From: Ctenosaura bakeri
Lineage: Eukaryota > Chordata > Lepidosauria > Squamata > Iguanidae
Assembly: GCA_948474755.1 (NCBI GenBank)
Contig: CAOLHI010000490.1
Span: 62,001-126,000, forward strand
Length of the DNA: 64,000 bases
Direction: 5' to 3'
The notes beneath the pieces are model-generated. The model made no database searches and was not told the DNA's origin. It saw nothing but the letters and a program-made list of their open reading frames with translations. The position numbers and the translations under genes were made by a program. Within the stretch, counting starts at the first letter, position 1; the number at the start of each line of letters is the position of its first letter. Positions 1 through 13,500 of the stretch are shown here, piece after piece.

Positions 1-1518
1 TTATTTTGTTTTATTTCCCTTTACACCCTTTGTTATTTTTTACTGTCACAATTGTAAAATATAATGAAAGTGTTCTAGTGCCTATAATAAACTTTTTATA
101 AGGTGTCATTGACCAACACAAGTTAAATGCCATTGATTTAATGAGTCATTTTTCAAACATTATATACTCATGATTCCTGCTGCACTCAGGCATGATTCAG
201 CTCCTGGTTGCCAAAAAGTATGTAATATACTCTTGAGATCTGAACCAGTTTCAGTCCTTTTTAGCTGTCTTGATTCTTTTCAAGGGAATGCTTAAACATG
301 TAGTTCTATTGGAAGCTTCTTAAAAAATATTTCTCAGCACTATTCAGACAAACGTTCTCTCCAGAGATCATTCAAGGAAATACCATACTGAAACACGTTC
401 CAAACTGGCTTAGAAGGTGATATGTCTATTTGCCCAAAGACAACCAGTCTAACTTGGTAAACATGCATCTAGCGCAAATAAATTAGTTAAAAGCATCTAG
501 ATATGATGTGTTACCTCTACTTGCAGGTCTGAGGGAAACATGGAATAGAATGAGAGTGTAAAATATAAATAACTAAGTAGAGGACTACAGCAGTTTGACT
601 ACTTCAAACTGAAAACTGAAAGACTGAAACTATATGAAAGTTGAGAATTTATTATATTCTTTTACCCATTAATAAATGTGCAATAAAAAAGTGAACATCT
701 TTTATTCTGCTATAATATAGATGATCAAGATCCTGCATTGGCAGATGTAGCTATGACAATGAAGCTGTGTCATCATAGATGCTTCTGCTGATTCCATACC
801 CAAAAAAACTACCTCTTAAGGCAGGCAGCACCCCAACCCATGATGATTGCAGCGCTCTTTGGTCACAATGTGCATTGAGAGAGGCAGGTAGAGAGACTCC
901 CTGGGGTTCTGCCACAATTGCTTCTCTCAACATGGCCCATAGCTGGGACAGCATCATAGATGTCAATTCCCAGTGCACCAATCTACAAAGCTTTAGACAC
1001 CCTTTGGTTTGGATAGTGCCTGGTTTAAGTGGTAGGTTTTACAACTTCATAAATGTTCAACAGGATGCCAACCAATGTGTTTGGATGATTTTAAAGTGCA
1101 TTGCTTAGTATATGGTTGCAACCAACAACAGTCAAACAAATCACATCATTTATAATTGATTGAGGAGGCTGTCATATTTTTTCAGTTTTCTCTTCAGAGA
1201 TTCACCTATATATTAACCACCTTCCATTTTTTTCTAAACAATAATTCTGTTCTACAACACATACATTTGTGTGTATGTGTGTGTGCATGTGTGCTTGTGA
1301 CATGTGCACATTTTCCCGTTGGTCAGGTTCATGGGATGCTGCATAACCTGTCCCCCAAGTTTCTATAATTAGTGGAAGAATACTGTCAAGGTTCTATATG
1401 ACCATGACAAAATGCTGAATTCCCTTTGAACACTGCTGCTGTTATAGCTCATTTAACATGGCATTTCCCCTATGAGAAACAGAGATCCCACTAATATATT
1501 TCTTTTCTTTCTTCACAG
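1..1518. other. Intron upstream of first visible exon
   Basis: No exon found. Earlier VWD2 coding sequence (the GDxH start of the domain) must lie upstream of the window. A short TG-rich microsatellite sits at about 1268-1305. The ORF at 779-1108 has no mucin similarity and no fitting splice phases. Confidence 0.6.
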
Positions 1519-1588
1519 GTTGTAGTTTTCAAATCTGATGGTACTGTATTGCTGAATGAGATGGAAATTCACTTGCCTCATGTTGCAG
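1519..1588 (+). CDS. MUC2: MUC2 exon: VWD2, strand segment
   Basis: Encodes [20 protein letters not shown] followed by HVA, the central beta-strand part of the second von Willebrand D domain. Acceptor cttcacag, donor gtgagg. Read from its first base, it ends in phase 1. The matching stretch in human MUC2 D2 is closely similar as I recall it. 70 nt. Confidence 0.9.
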
Positions 1589-4500
1589 GTGAGGAAGGAC
1601 GTCATTCTCTTTCACCATCCCCATGTATTCCTTAAGGTGGTGTTTCCACAAATCCTTCAAACGAACACCTTGTGTTTTGAGCTTTTAGTTAAAGGCAGAG
1701 GGATGCCTAAGGTATGGGTTACAATTGAATGAAGTGGCATGCTAAGGAGATTGGGAGAAACTGTACTCCTTAATTAGTAGGTGAATAAAAGTACTTTGCT
1801 ATTTCTAGTGACTGTTTCCCCATCCCTTTTTGTTTTCTACTTCTTTGTCCGCTATTCTCCTCAAGGAGGAATATAGTAGCCTAGCATCTAGCTAGTTTAG
1901 CTTTCCTGGTTAGCCTTTCAGCCCTACCAGAGTTCTCCACAAGAGGAAATGGCATCTAATATGAGAATCTAGGATAAGATATGATGGCTACTATTTTTAA
2001 TTGTTCATTTAAGTAAAGAACCTAACATGTTGCAGTTGACAGAAAATAACTTGGCTTTCCCTTGTTTTTCAGCCAGCTTCTCAATTTTCCAACCATCTTC
2101 CTATTACCTTATTGTACACACCAATTTTGACCTCAAGCTGCAAATCCAGTTGGCTCCAATTATGCAGTTGTTTGCTGTTGTGGATCAATCTGCCAAGGGA
2201 ATACTTCAAGGCAAGTATGAACTGTTCTCCAACCCTATAAAAGGTATTATAGTAACACTAGTAAAGGGGGGAAAGGTTTTTTTTAAAAAACATAGAATGA
2301 AACACCTCCATCTAGTAAAATAAAAGGCAGGTAATGAGTTCTTTCATAAAATATTAAGATGCAGAAGGAATTACATTGCTTCTAGATTGTTTTAGTCAGT
2401 TACTGACTAACATAATGCAATAACAGCCAAGCTATTTGACAGTTGTTTGGATTTCCAGACAATAGTGTGTTGTTCATCCTACTTTCAACTTTAGTCATTT
2501 GGCAAATCTTTATTTCTGAAAGGATTTTTCAATAGTCTGTCAGGCTATAGAAAATCCTGACATTATTGGTTTAGCATATTACCAATAAATTTGTATTTGG
2601 GCAGCTGTAGCCAGAAAATAGTAAATTAAATGGAAGTTGCCCTATCATGCTGCAATAAGACAATCAGGATTGTTGATGCCCTGAGACTGGTTTTTTAAAA
2701 ATATGTACACTTTGGAGTACAGTCCTAACATGCCAAGATAGCCAAGGAGCCATCTCATGCTACACTAGGCCAGCTGAAGCTGTGCTAAATCCAATACTTC
2801 CTTAACCCAGAGGTTTTGGAAATTCCTTAGTACTATCATCCTCTAACCTAACTTCTTGAAGTTATTGTGGCATATCTTTGCTCCTCCCTTGTCCCATCAC
2901 TTCTCCACTCCCTTTTGCCTCTTCTACTGGCAACTCACAGTCAGCAGAGCCAGAAGAGGGTTCTGCTGTAAGAAGAGGCTTCTGTCTAATTCTAACCCTC
3001 TACAGCCAGTGCATCTCTAAATTAGGATTGCACTGTTACCTAGTCATGGTCAGGAGATACTATTTGGTTTGAAGCCAAGGCTCTTTCCACTCCACCCTCC
3101 CAGCCTGCCATAAGGATGGGAGAAGGATGGGACCACAATGAACTTATGCACGACATTGTTACGGTTCCATCCTTCTCCTGTTCCCAGGCCGCACAATCAT
3201 GGGGTATATCATTGATGGGTTTTCCCTGTCAATGACTTGTGATTGCAGTACCATCCTGCCACACGTCTGCACTTAACTTCCCTGCGGAGGCCCTGGAAGC
3301 GCAATGGCTGAGCTTCCTGTTCTAGTGCAGCCTGGGACAGTACCCGACTGTGCTGTTTCAGGAAGAGGTGTGGCCATTGCATTTCCTGGATCCCAGAGGC
3401 AGCCAGTGCAGAGTGAATTGTTCCCCTCCCGGCAGGGCCGATGCCAGGACCCACACCGGATGTCTCCATGACCAGGTAAGATGCGAAAAGGGCCCAAGTT
3501 AGAACATTTTAGTCGGTGCTGCATTGTTCATTGCTTATTCTTGTCATTTTACCATTCAATACAATAATATCTTTAAAACGCAGAGAGAAAACCAACTATT
3601 TTTTTTAAATCAACAGGTCTTTGTGGGAATTTCAATGGAATAGAAAGTGATGATTTCAAAACATCAGGTGGATTGGTTGAAGCAACAGGGGCTTCCTTTG
3701 CTAACACCTGGAAAGCACAGGCCAGCTGTAGTGACAAAGTGGATTCTTGGGAACACCCTTGCAGTCTTAGTGTTGAAAATGGTAAGCATAGGTGGCTTTC
3801 ATTTTTTTTAAAAAAAAATGCAGCTATGTTCTAACTAGTATTCAGGATTCAAGCCCTCAAATGATGAAGTATCTGATTGCCTCAGCAGCCATTTGTGTTT
3901 GAATCAATAAGGTCATTGTCACCATTGTCACCACAGCCCAATCCTAAGACCATGTATACAACACATATGATACTGGTATAATTTCATTCTACTGTATTGC
4001 TGTCATCATCAGGATAATTTGAATACTAGAACACATGGAAATAGGCATCACACAATGCAGTAGCTAGTAACATTTAATTTCTCTCCATCGTTACAGAAAA
4101 TTACGCTGAACATTGGTGCTCTTTATTGAAAAGTACAGAATCTGCTTTTGCCAGATGTCACTCAGTCATTGATCCAACAGATTATTATAAGGTATGTTGT
4201 CACATGAATCTTTTCACTTTGTCTCTGACAAATATGAAATGGAGAGCAGTGGTGGCAAATCAAGCTCTGCAGATTTCAAATTGTTTTCCAAAGTGTTTAG
4301 AGAATAGAATGTCTTTCATGCTTTCCATGTTCATGTCCTCCTTATGTCACTCACTGGTCAGGGACAATCTTGAAAGGAACACTTGTGATGGGTTCCACAT
4401 GGCCCCTGGCATCTGTGATCTGGAATTATTTTCCCACTGATATCAAGCAAACATCTACAGTCAGAATTTTTAAATATATCTCCCCAATGAATACTTCAAA

Positions 4501-7500
4501 TTTCTGTTTTTCCCCCTCTAGAATACATGCTTGTAAAGTGTTTTTGACCCAAGTTTATATTTATGCCTAGGTTAGCCTCCCAAAGATTTTTGTGCAAGTT
4601 CAACACTGACCAACAAACATAAGCTATTGATGTTGTTGTTGTTATTGCTTCCATGTAACATGGAACTTGATGTAAAATAAATGGCAAGGACTGTATGTGC
4701 CAACTGGTCAAATGGTTATTTCATTCAAATCATAAATGAAATCATTAACAAAATGATCTGGGAAATGACAGGCAAATTTCCTAACGGTATTTAAAGCTCT
4801 AATTTTAGAGAAAAGGCAGAGTATAAATAAAGAAACTGATGATGATAATTGCTAATAATACACAATTAAGCCAAGATTTTAATTCTTTCATTTAAATAAA
4901 TAAAAGTAAATGATAATGATGATTCCTCTATAGAAGAAATAAAAATAATTACTAATAATGGACAATTAAGCCAAGGTTTTAATTCTTTCATTTAAAATAT
5001 ATGAACTAAAACAAACTCCATAATGGGGAAAAGACCTAAATAAGAGACATGTAGAAACTCTACTCATTAGGTCAAGAGCCTAAGAGCTTTATAAATTATG
5101 TTCACAAGCTTTGAAATACTCTCTTGGTTTGTTTATTTATTGGGAAAAAGGAACAAATCACAATGTCACAAAACAATTTTTTTTAGTGTTCCCTTTAGCA
5201 TCAAAAACCATTTGCTATGTCTTGTGTGGCATGGGATGCATTGCAGTCCTCAGAGTGCAAGTATAGTCTCTATACACATGTGGTGTCCATCTGTGGGTAG
5301 GTACTGATTACAGACATTCCCAGATCCCAAATAAAACTAATATAATTTTTAGTGCTTAGATAACTCTAGCCCTGATCCAGGATCACAGGTATGCTATCCA
5401 GTACCCATATGAAAGAGAACAGCCTTCCTTTAGAGCAGAGGTGGGCCACTGTGTGTCTCATCAGATGTTGGTAGGCTGCAAACCCTGGCATTCCTCACCA
5501 TTGACTATACTAGCTAGGGCTCCTGGGAGTTTCAGACCAACAAATATTGGGATTGCTGTTCAATTCCAACTCTTGTATCAGGGAACTCACTTTGTTATAA
5601 AGGGGCAGCCAATCTATGGCTTTTCCAAAAAGAATTCTCTTTCACCATGGGTGAGAGGAATGAGGCAATCGTAAAACAGCTAGCTCTTTTTTTTTAAAAT
5701 GGGGACAAAGAAAAAAAATTAAAAGGTTCACATATGCCATTGCTAATATAAGCAATAGCTTCCAGTGTATGATTGCACTTTCCTCCATGGATCCCAGAAT
5801 TGTTTTTAAAGTGGTGGTGCAGTGCAGAAACATTGACCAGAAGGTTGTTATTAATTTTGCCCGTAGGTACTTATGGGGGGAGGGCAAATTACTTTCCCCA
5901 TCCATTAACAATGAAACATCCTTAAATATGAAGATTCTTCCAGCATCATGTATACTTAGAAGTACCCCCTCCCCATATTCAGTGAAGCTTATTCTCAAGT
6001 ATGTGTGCATAACATAGATGGCAAGCAGCCTTAGTTATTCCTGGGAGGACTCAAAAGTAATAGCTGTGTTAATATTTCATAAGGATTGATTTAGCACACA
6101 TTTCTGGTTGATAATTCCTGAAGAGACTCAATTTTCTAGGAGAGTGGTCTAATCTTTCCAGATCATTTCAGGGAAGAGGTTCAACCTCCAGCTGAGTCTT
6201 GGAGACTGAGTCCCGGTACTGGGGTCTATGCTTCATCACAACTGTGGGACTAATACTGAGTGTGTCAATGTTGTCATGTCAACTGCCAGTTCATCATCCA
6301 AGTATAAATAGCAATTCCCTGATTATTTCTATTTCAGCGTTGCAAGTATGATACCTGCGCCTGTAACTCCCAGGAAGACTGCTTGTGTGCTGTCCTGTCA
6401 TCTTATGCAAGGGCCTGTGCCTCCAAAGGAGTCATGTTGTGGGGCTGGAGAGATAATATCTGCAGTAAGTATCTACGTCTCTATTCCTGCCTTGAATGAA
6501 AGAGACAAAGTCTTCTGAGTAACAGCATGCTAGATTTAATGTTTGTGACTTTAACGGTGTTAATAACAAGCACCAGAGGCTAACCTCATTTATCAAATGG
6601 CTTCTGGGGTATGTATAACAATATATTTTGTTCAGGTTGGCCTGGAAATGGAGATGCAGACAGAGACCCAGAATTCAGAAGAACTAGATCTTGGAAGGAT
6701 ACTCTTAATTTTTTTCAAAGAACATTGACTTAAGAGAAAAGTACTATAAAATTATGTTTTATAGATGGTACCTATCACCTGTACAAATTTCCAAAATGAG
6801 TAATAACAAAAATAATTTACATTGGAAATGTGACCAAAAAGGGACATTTTACCACATCTGGTGGAATTGTGAGCAAGGAAAGAAATTTTGGAAAGAAATA
6901 CTCTCAAAACAAATGCTCTTAAAATCTGCTTCCCAATGTACCTGGAAATATACTTATTTAATATGTTAAAGGGTATTCAACAACTGGTAAAACAAACCAT
7001 CAAAAGATTTTACCTTACCTGGTTACTGCAGCCAAACTGACTTTTGCACAAAAAATAGAAACATAAGATGACTTCCACCATAGAAGTTTGGTTAATAAAA
7101 CTATAAAATGGTGGAGTTAGACAAGTTAACAACTCTATTATCAGACAATATTCTTAAACATTTCAAAGATGATTGGAAAATAATATTCCCTCTTTGGGAA
7201 TCCAAATGGGGAAAATTAGGGACTGCTGGAACTGAAGATTAAATACAAGATTTTACGGATAATAAACAAAAGTTATAAGAAACTAGAAGGTTGTATTAAG
7301 ATCAAGGATGAAATGTAAAAATTACGGAGAAGGAAATAGTTGAAATAATATTTACACAGTATAAAATTCTTGAGATAACAAGGATAACAAATTCATTCCA
7401 TTTAGTTATGGTTAAATATATAAGTAAGTAAATAGTGGTAGAATCTAAGAGAAAATACAAATGTATATATATATTTGATTGAAGGTAAATTGATATATAT

Positions 7501-10500
7501 CAGAACACCCATTGCTTTGTAAGTTTATGGGAAGTATTTTTGGTTGATTTATTTTGATCTTATTACTAATTTTTAGAAATTCTTTTTTAAATAATTTTTT
7601 TTAAGAAAAAAAAGAACTGGCTAGTGAAGTTCTAGATGATGGGATTTCTACGATATAGCTTCAGGAGGAAATGCTAAGGAATGTTAATAGCTGAAAATCA
7701 TTTATCTCTTCTTGGCATTGTGTGTTAATATGCCTATTGCATAATTTAGTCAGTAATATGTATTCCCTTTCCATTGTTTAATTGTTGCTCCAGAAATACT
7801 TGCAACATCTTCCCAAACATATTAATGTTTCTTCATAGAAAAGCATCCAAAATAACATTTGCATGGCATGTACTGAACTGCATTTAAAAATAGCTGATCT
7901 AATGCAAGTGTCTTTCTTTCCTCTTTTTGCTTCAAATTTTTAATGTATTGTTTTCTTTTCTTCATTCAGACAAAGAAGTGTCCTCTTGCCCAGCCACTCA
8001 GGTTTTCCATTACAATATGAACACCTGCCAGCATACCTGCCGCTCTGTGTCGGAGGGTAATAAGCAGTGTTTGCAAGGCTTCGCTCCAGTGGATGGCTGT
8101 GGCTGCCCCAATAATACTTACTTGAATGAGAAAGACATTTGTGTGCCAATTTCTAAGTGCCCATGCTATTACAAAGGCTCATACGTACAACCTGGAGATG
8201 TTATCATGAAACAGGGAGCACGCTGGTACGTTAAAGTCATGATTTGTTACCTTTCTGATAAGACGGTTGCATGGATAGTCATTGTAAAGTTTGAAGCTTT
8301 GTTAGTATTGCACTAGATCACAGATGTGCAACTGTCAGAGACAGGAGCTGGGGTGTATTGGACTTCAATAAAACCTTGGAGAGCCACATTCCCCCAAGCC
8401 ACACCATACCACACACATACCATAAGTTCATCCAACCAAGTTCTGAGTGTTCCCCCAAATGCTCTCCATGTCCCAATGGGGTGTGTGGAGTACAATTTCA
8501 CCATATTTGTGAGTGTTCCCTGGAGCAGGAGGGGGTACAGCGCAACATGAGAAATGCTCAAACCACTTAACTACACTGCCTCTACATTTAAATGTATTGC
8601 ATTTTACCTTATAAGCTACCTTGAGGCCCTGTTTAGGAGTTGTTATTGAAAAATATTAGGCAGTAAGTGGGTGATTTTGTTCTGTATTTTCCTCCTTAAG
8701 TCCTAGTTGAAAGGATGGTGGGATAACAACAAGGACAACAACAACAACAACAACAACAACAATGTCATCTTCTTAGTAGTCCTTAATGAAAAGCATTAGG
8801 CAGTGTGGGTGGATTTTGTTCTATAGTTTGTGCAACTTTCTAAATTGGTTGTAGTTTTGTATATCAAGAATATAGCATCCAACTATTAAATGATTGTTTA
8901 ATAGAAACAATACTCTTGCTTTTTCAGACTTCAGAAATGTATCTTTAATTATTACTAATAGCAATATCTAATTGCAAAATGCAAATAGGCAGCTTTTATC
9001 TCATGCTTTATTTCTATTGTGTATTCCTGTCCAGTGTTTGCAAAAATGGAAATTTTCTGTGTGTAGCAGTGGAAACACCAGAATATGGTAAGTGTAAAAT
9101 TGTTACTTTCCAGCTTGGATAATCCTTTATGTGGGTTTTTTTTATTTTTTTTTTAGTGGTAGTGGTTCAGGGAAGAGGAATTCCTTGCTAGGCTGGCTTA
9201 GGCAGAAGTGTTCTTACTTCTAAAAACATACTGTGTTTCTCAACATTTAATTTCCCATCATTTAGGGACGTGTAGAATCCTGCCCAATGATCTTTCACAC
9301 AAAATGGTTACTTTATATTTCTCATTTAATTGAACAATCCTATACATGTCTATTGGAATTAAGGCTCATTGAATCCTAGTGCTTAAAGGGATGCAGCTAC
9401 TGTCTAAAATCTTATCTATGGGTAGGTATGTTTCTTGGCCATGGGGAGGAATTCTCCACATGTAGTAGTTCAGCCTTCATTGGCTGTTAGTGACCAGTCA
9501 GAAGGAAAATGCTTTCTTCAAACCTCTCTCTCTCTCTCTCTCTCTCTCAAAAGTGTGTTCTTTGTATATGGCGTTTACACATAAAAGTGTCTGCATTTGT
9601 ACAGTGAATGTTGCAAAGTTTGTAGGTGCCAGCCATTCCATTACCTTAATCACCAAATTTTCACTCTCCAACATTTTTTATTTTTCTACTGATTATGAAA
9701 ATGAATCTAACAGAACACTTTATATTTATTTTACAGAATGTCCAAACAATAAGATATATTTCAACTGCAGTGATGTTGGTTCCTCGTCTTCTCAAACACC
9801 ACTACAGCTTACCTGCCAAACACTGACCACTGATCATGTAGGTCTTTGTCTTCATCTATTTTAAAATTAAAATATTTTACCTCTGTTCCTGCCTAACAAT
9901 AACACTCTTTCATCTACCTATAAACTATCCTAAAATTTTTCCTAATTTTGAATTTAATATATTTTTCTTTAAAGGAAATAATCAAGCAGAATGAAGTAAT
10001 GGAAAAGAAATAGCACAACAAATAGAGATACTGCACCAAGCAGGGGGTTGAACTCAATAGCCCTTACAATTCTATGGTTCTAGAATTCTAAGCTCTGGGG
10101 CTATCAGCAAGGATTTCAAGTAATGAGTTGAAATTGATTTTAAAAGCCCCCCTCCTCTTTCCATTAGTAAGCAGCAGCAGGTGCCCTTCCTAGGGTTTGT
10201 GAATTATGAAGGGCACAGGAAGGTTATGGAATAACATGGGCAGAGCATTACACATTTTGCTTGCTCAATCTAGGGTCTTGACTGTAATGTCTTTACCAGA
10301 AGTATTCTCCCTGATGAATGCAGTTTCCCTCACTCCCTTGCCCCCTCTCTCTTGTTCAATCTTTGCTAAGAGAAAGAAACTTTTGGCCACTTCATATTTC
10401 AAATTAAGACCACCACCCTTTTTGCCTGTAGACAAGTTAAACCAAGGGCTTTACCTCACATAGCTAATAGTAATAACAGTTGAGTAATGAGCTTTGAATG

Positions 10501-13500
10501 GTGAAAGGGAATCTGATTTGGCTGCACAAAAAGTACATAATCAGATGTGAGATAAATGGATTCTGGTGGACTTGCTCATGAAACACAAATGTGGTATTAT
10601 TCTTGCTCCTTATATAGTTCCAGACAGAGTGTATCTCAGGATGTGTCTGCCCTGATGGATTGATTGATGATGGCAAGGGGCTATGTGTTAAAGAAGAGGA
10701 CTGCCCATGCATTCACAATAAGCAATTTTATTCCACTGGACATAAAATAAAAGTGGATTGCAACACATGGTAGGTTCTTCTTTTTTCTATTACTCACACT
10801 AATAATAGTAACGTTATGTGTTGGACTACATGTTTATAGTGGTGGCTCATGACTTCCATTTTAGGGGTGTGGTGAATCTGCTCTGTTCTCACCCCCAGAC
10901 TTTAATAAAGTTATCCATGGTGCTGAATCCTATCCCCAAATAGGTTGAACACCATGAATAACCCCTTTAAAATATGGAATAGAATCCAGAGTGAATCCAT
11001 GCCTGATATAAGAACCACTGGTCCTTTGAGGGTTTCAGAGTTTGTCTTGTATTTCAAAACTGTTAAACTGAGAACATTCATTTTTCTTTCTTTCTCATAC
11101 TCTCTAGCACTTGCCAAAGAGGAAGCTGGAGATGTACCACCAATGTGTGTTATGGCACATGTACCATTTATGGAAGTGGCCATTTCATTACCTTTGATGG
11201 AAGAAATTATGATTTTGATGGTAACTGTGAATATGTGGCTGCCCAGGTAATATTCAACTACAAACCAAGATTTAGTGGGATTGTTTTGCTAATGAAATGA
11301 CTTCCACCAGCAGAAGGGCATAATACCTCTTCCACCCAACAGCCTCCTGTGAACCCCAAAACCAGTTTTGCAGGTGGCAGAGAATCTCTTACGGTCAATG
11401 TTTAATTGGTTTAAAGGGCCGTAGGAGGATAAGAGAGGAAGAAAGTTCTGTAACATTAGTGGGTGCACTCTAATGTGATGTTGGATGTAGGCTGTAACAT
11501 TCTGAATAATGTTTAAAATGCCTGCCTAGCTGTTTGTATAAACATATCTTAGAATGTCATGCCATGAAATCATTTCACCTAGGGGTGTAGTGCCTGAAAT
11601 AGCCCTTTTTCTCAGCGTTCATTTTACCATATATCTGTGAGAGCATTTTTTTAAATTTATTTTTTATTAAACCCCAAATTTTGAATATATAAAACTACAC
11701 ATAAGGATTACAATATAGACAAAAACACAAAACATACACACAAAAATCCCATCATTATCCACCACATCTGATTACTGAACTGACTAAACTAATCTAATAT
11801 TGGGACTTAGCTAATTTTGTTTGGATTGAGGAGGCCATATAGGTGCTGTGTGAGATGGAAGATCAATCTGCCAGTGTTCTTTTGTGTTTATATTTTGCAT
11901 TGTTCAGAAAAATCTTTGTTTACATTATCTCCAGATTGCTTTAAATTCAGAGAAATAGCACATGGTAAAGGCCTTTTTGGTTGTTAGAACTTTGGACTCA
12001 GAATCAGGGAGACCAATTTCTTGTACACGGAGAGCTAACACATCAAAAACAGGAAAAGGGTAAAACAGTCCTTTTGTTTTATACTGGCAGCAATTAAATA
12101 TGCATATCTGCAGGCTCTCACCATCAAAGCAAAATGGTACTGTCCAGGAAGAGCACACCCATGTGCTATTTCTGCATGTATAGAGTGATCCTCTGTTGCC
12201 TTCATTCATTTCACACTGAATTCTGATATAAGATTGCATGACAACAGAATAAAACCCAGCCAAACAACATTTTCTATTTGCTTTGTTAATACAATTCATT
12301 CAGTTTTTCTGTTCTGCAAATGCTTTGAGACCAAACATTCTCAGAATAACCAAGGACCATTAAACAAGAAGCATAGTGAACTTGCTATAAATACAAATAT
12401 TCAATATAGTTTTAATGGTTCTTTTAAAATACAATTGAAAATGAGGATAGTTTTGTTTTTGTTTCACTTCATTTCATTCAATGTCTTTTTCATTTTCTCT
12501 AGGATTACTGTGGCAGCAAAAGTTCAGAGGGAACATTTAGTATCATCACAGAGAATGTCCCATGTGGAACCACAGGAGTTACTTGCTCCAAGGCCATTAA
12601 GTTGTTCTTAGGGGTATGTATGAACAGAGCTGTGAAAACTTGTCCGTTCCATTATGGTTGCATTTGTCAGAATCTCACCACCATTCTCATCCAATCCAGC
12701 CTCCAAGTCAGGTTGCAAGATTCCTCCCACCACAACTTGGACTTCTTGAATAAAAATTTGCATTTATTTTGGAATGTACTGTATTCACATTGACACATTT
12801 TTCTTAAAGTATGCATTTTATGTATTTTTGCCATTGAGTAAAGAGAATAAATTTGCATTTTAAAATGTATATATTTTTTGCAAATATTTACCCATGAAGA
12901 ACTATACATTCACAAAATACAGATATTGATTAATACAAATTTCTTTTCCATTTCTGTGTATGCATTGGCTTAGGCCTTTTCCACACCTTACCTTTTTTCG
13001 GCACTGGGGTGTGGGGATTGCACAAAGAGCATCCAGTGAGAAGCTCTCGCATCCCTGATGCTTCAGCTCCGCACGAGCTGCCTGCTCCCAAGCAGGTAGC
13101 GCGAGATCCTCGCCTCTTCCTTCTGCAGTGCAACCTGGGGCAGGAAGCGCGACCACCGCAGCTCCAGAGGCTCCACACACACAGCAAGTGAGCGTGGGGC
13201 CCTGGAGCAATGTGCAATCACGCACCATTTTCGGCTGGAAGCCGAAAATGAAAAAGTGAATGAGCGGTGCCTGCCCTACCCTGGAGCGTCGTGCGATCGC
13301 TCCTCACAATCACGTGATGCTCCAGGTGCCCTTTAGCATGGCAAATGCTGTGTGAAAGGGGCCTTGGAAGGGAACAGAGCTGAAAAAGGATCAGTCTGTA
13401 CCTGTGAAGGAACAAAATAGCTTGCACAGAAGGCAAGCAAATTAAGGAGAATTATCAGAAGTAATTTTTTAAAAAACTTTTGAGACTTTATATAATACCA

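Noticed and set aside
779..1108. 109-codon plus-strand frame upstream of the first exon
   Set aside because: No similarity to the expected VWD2 sequence, no splice signals with correct phase, and overlapped by an antisense frame.
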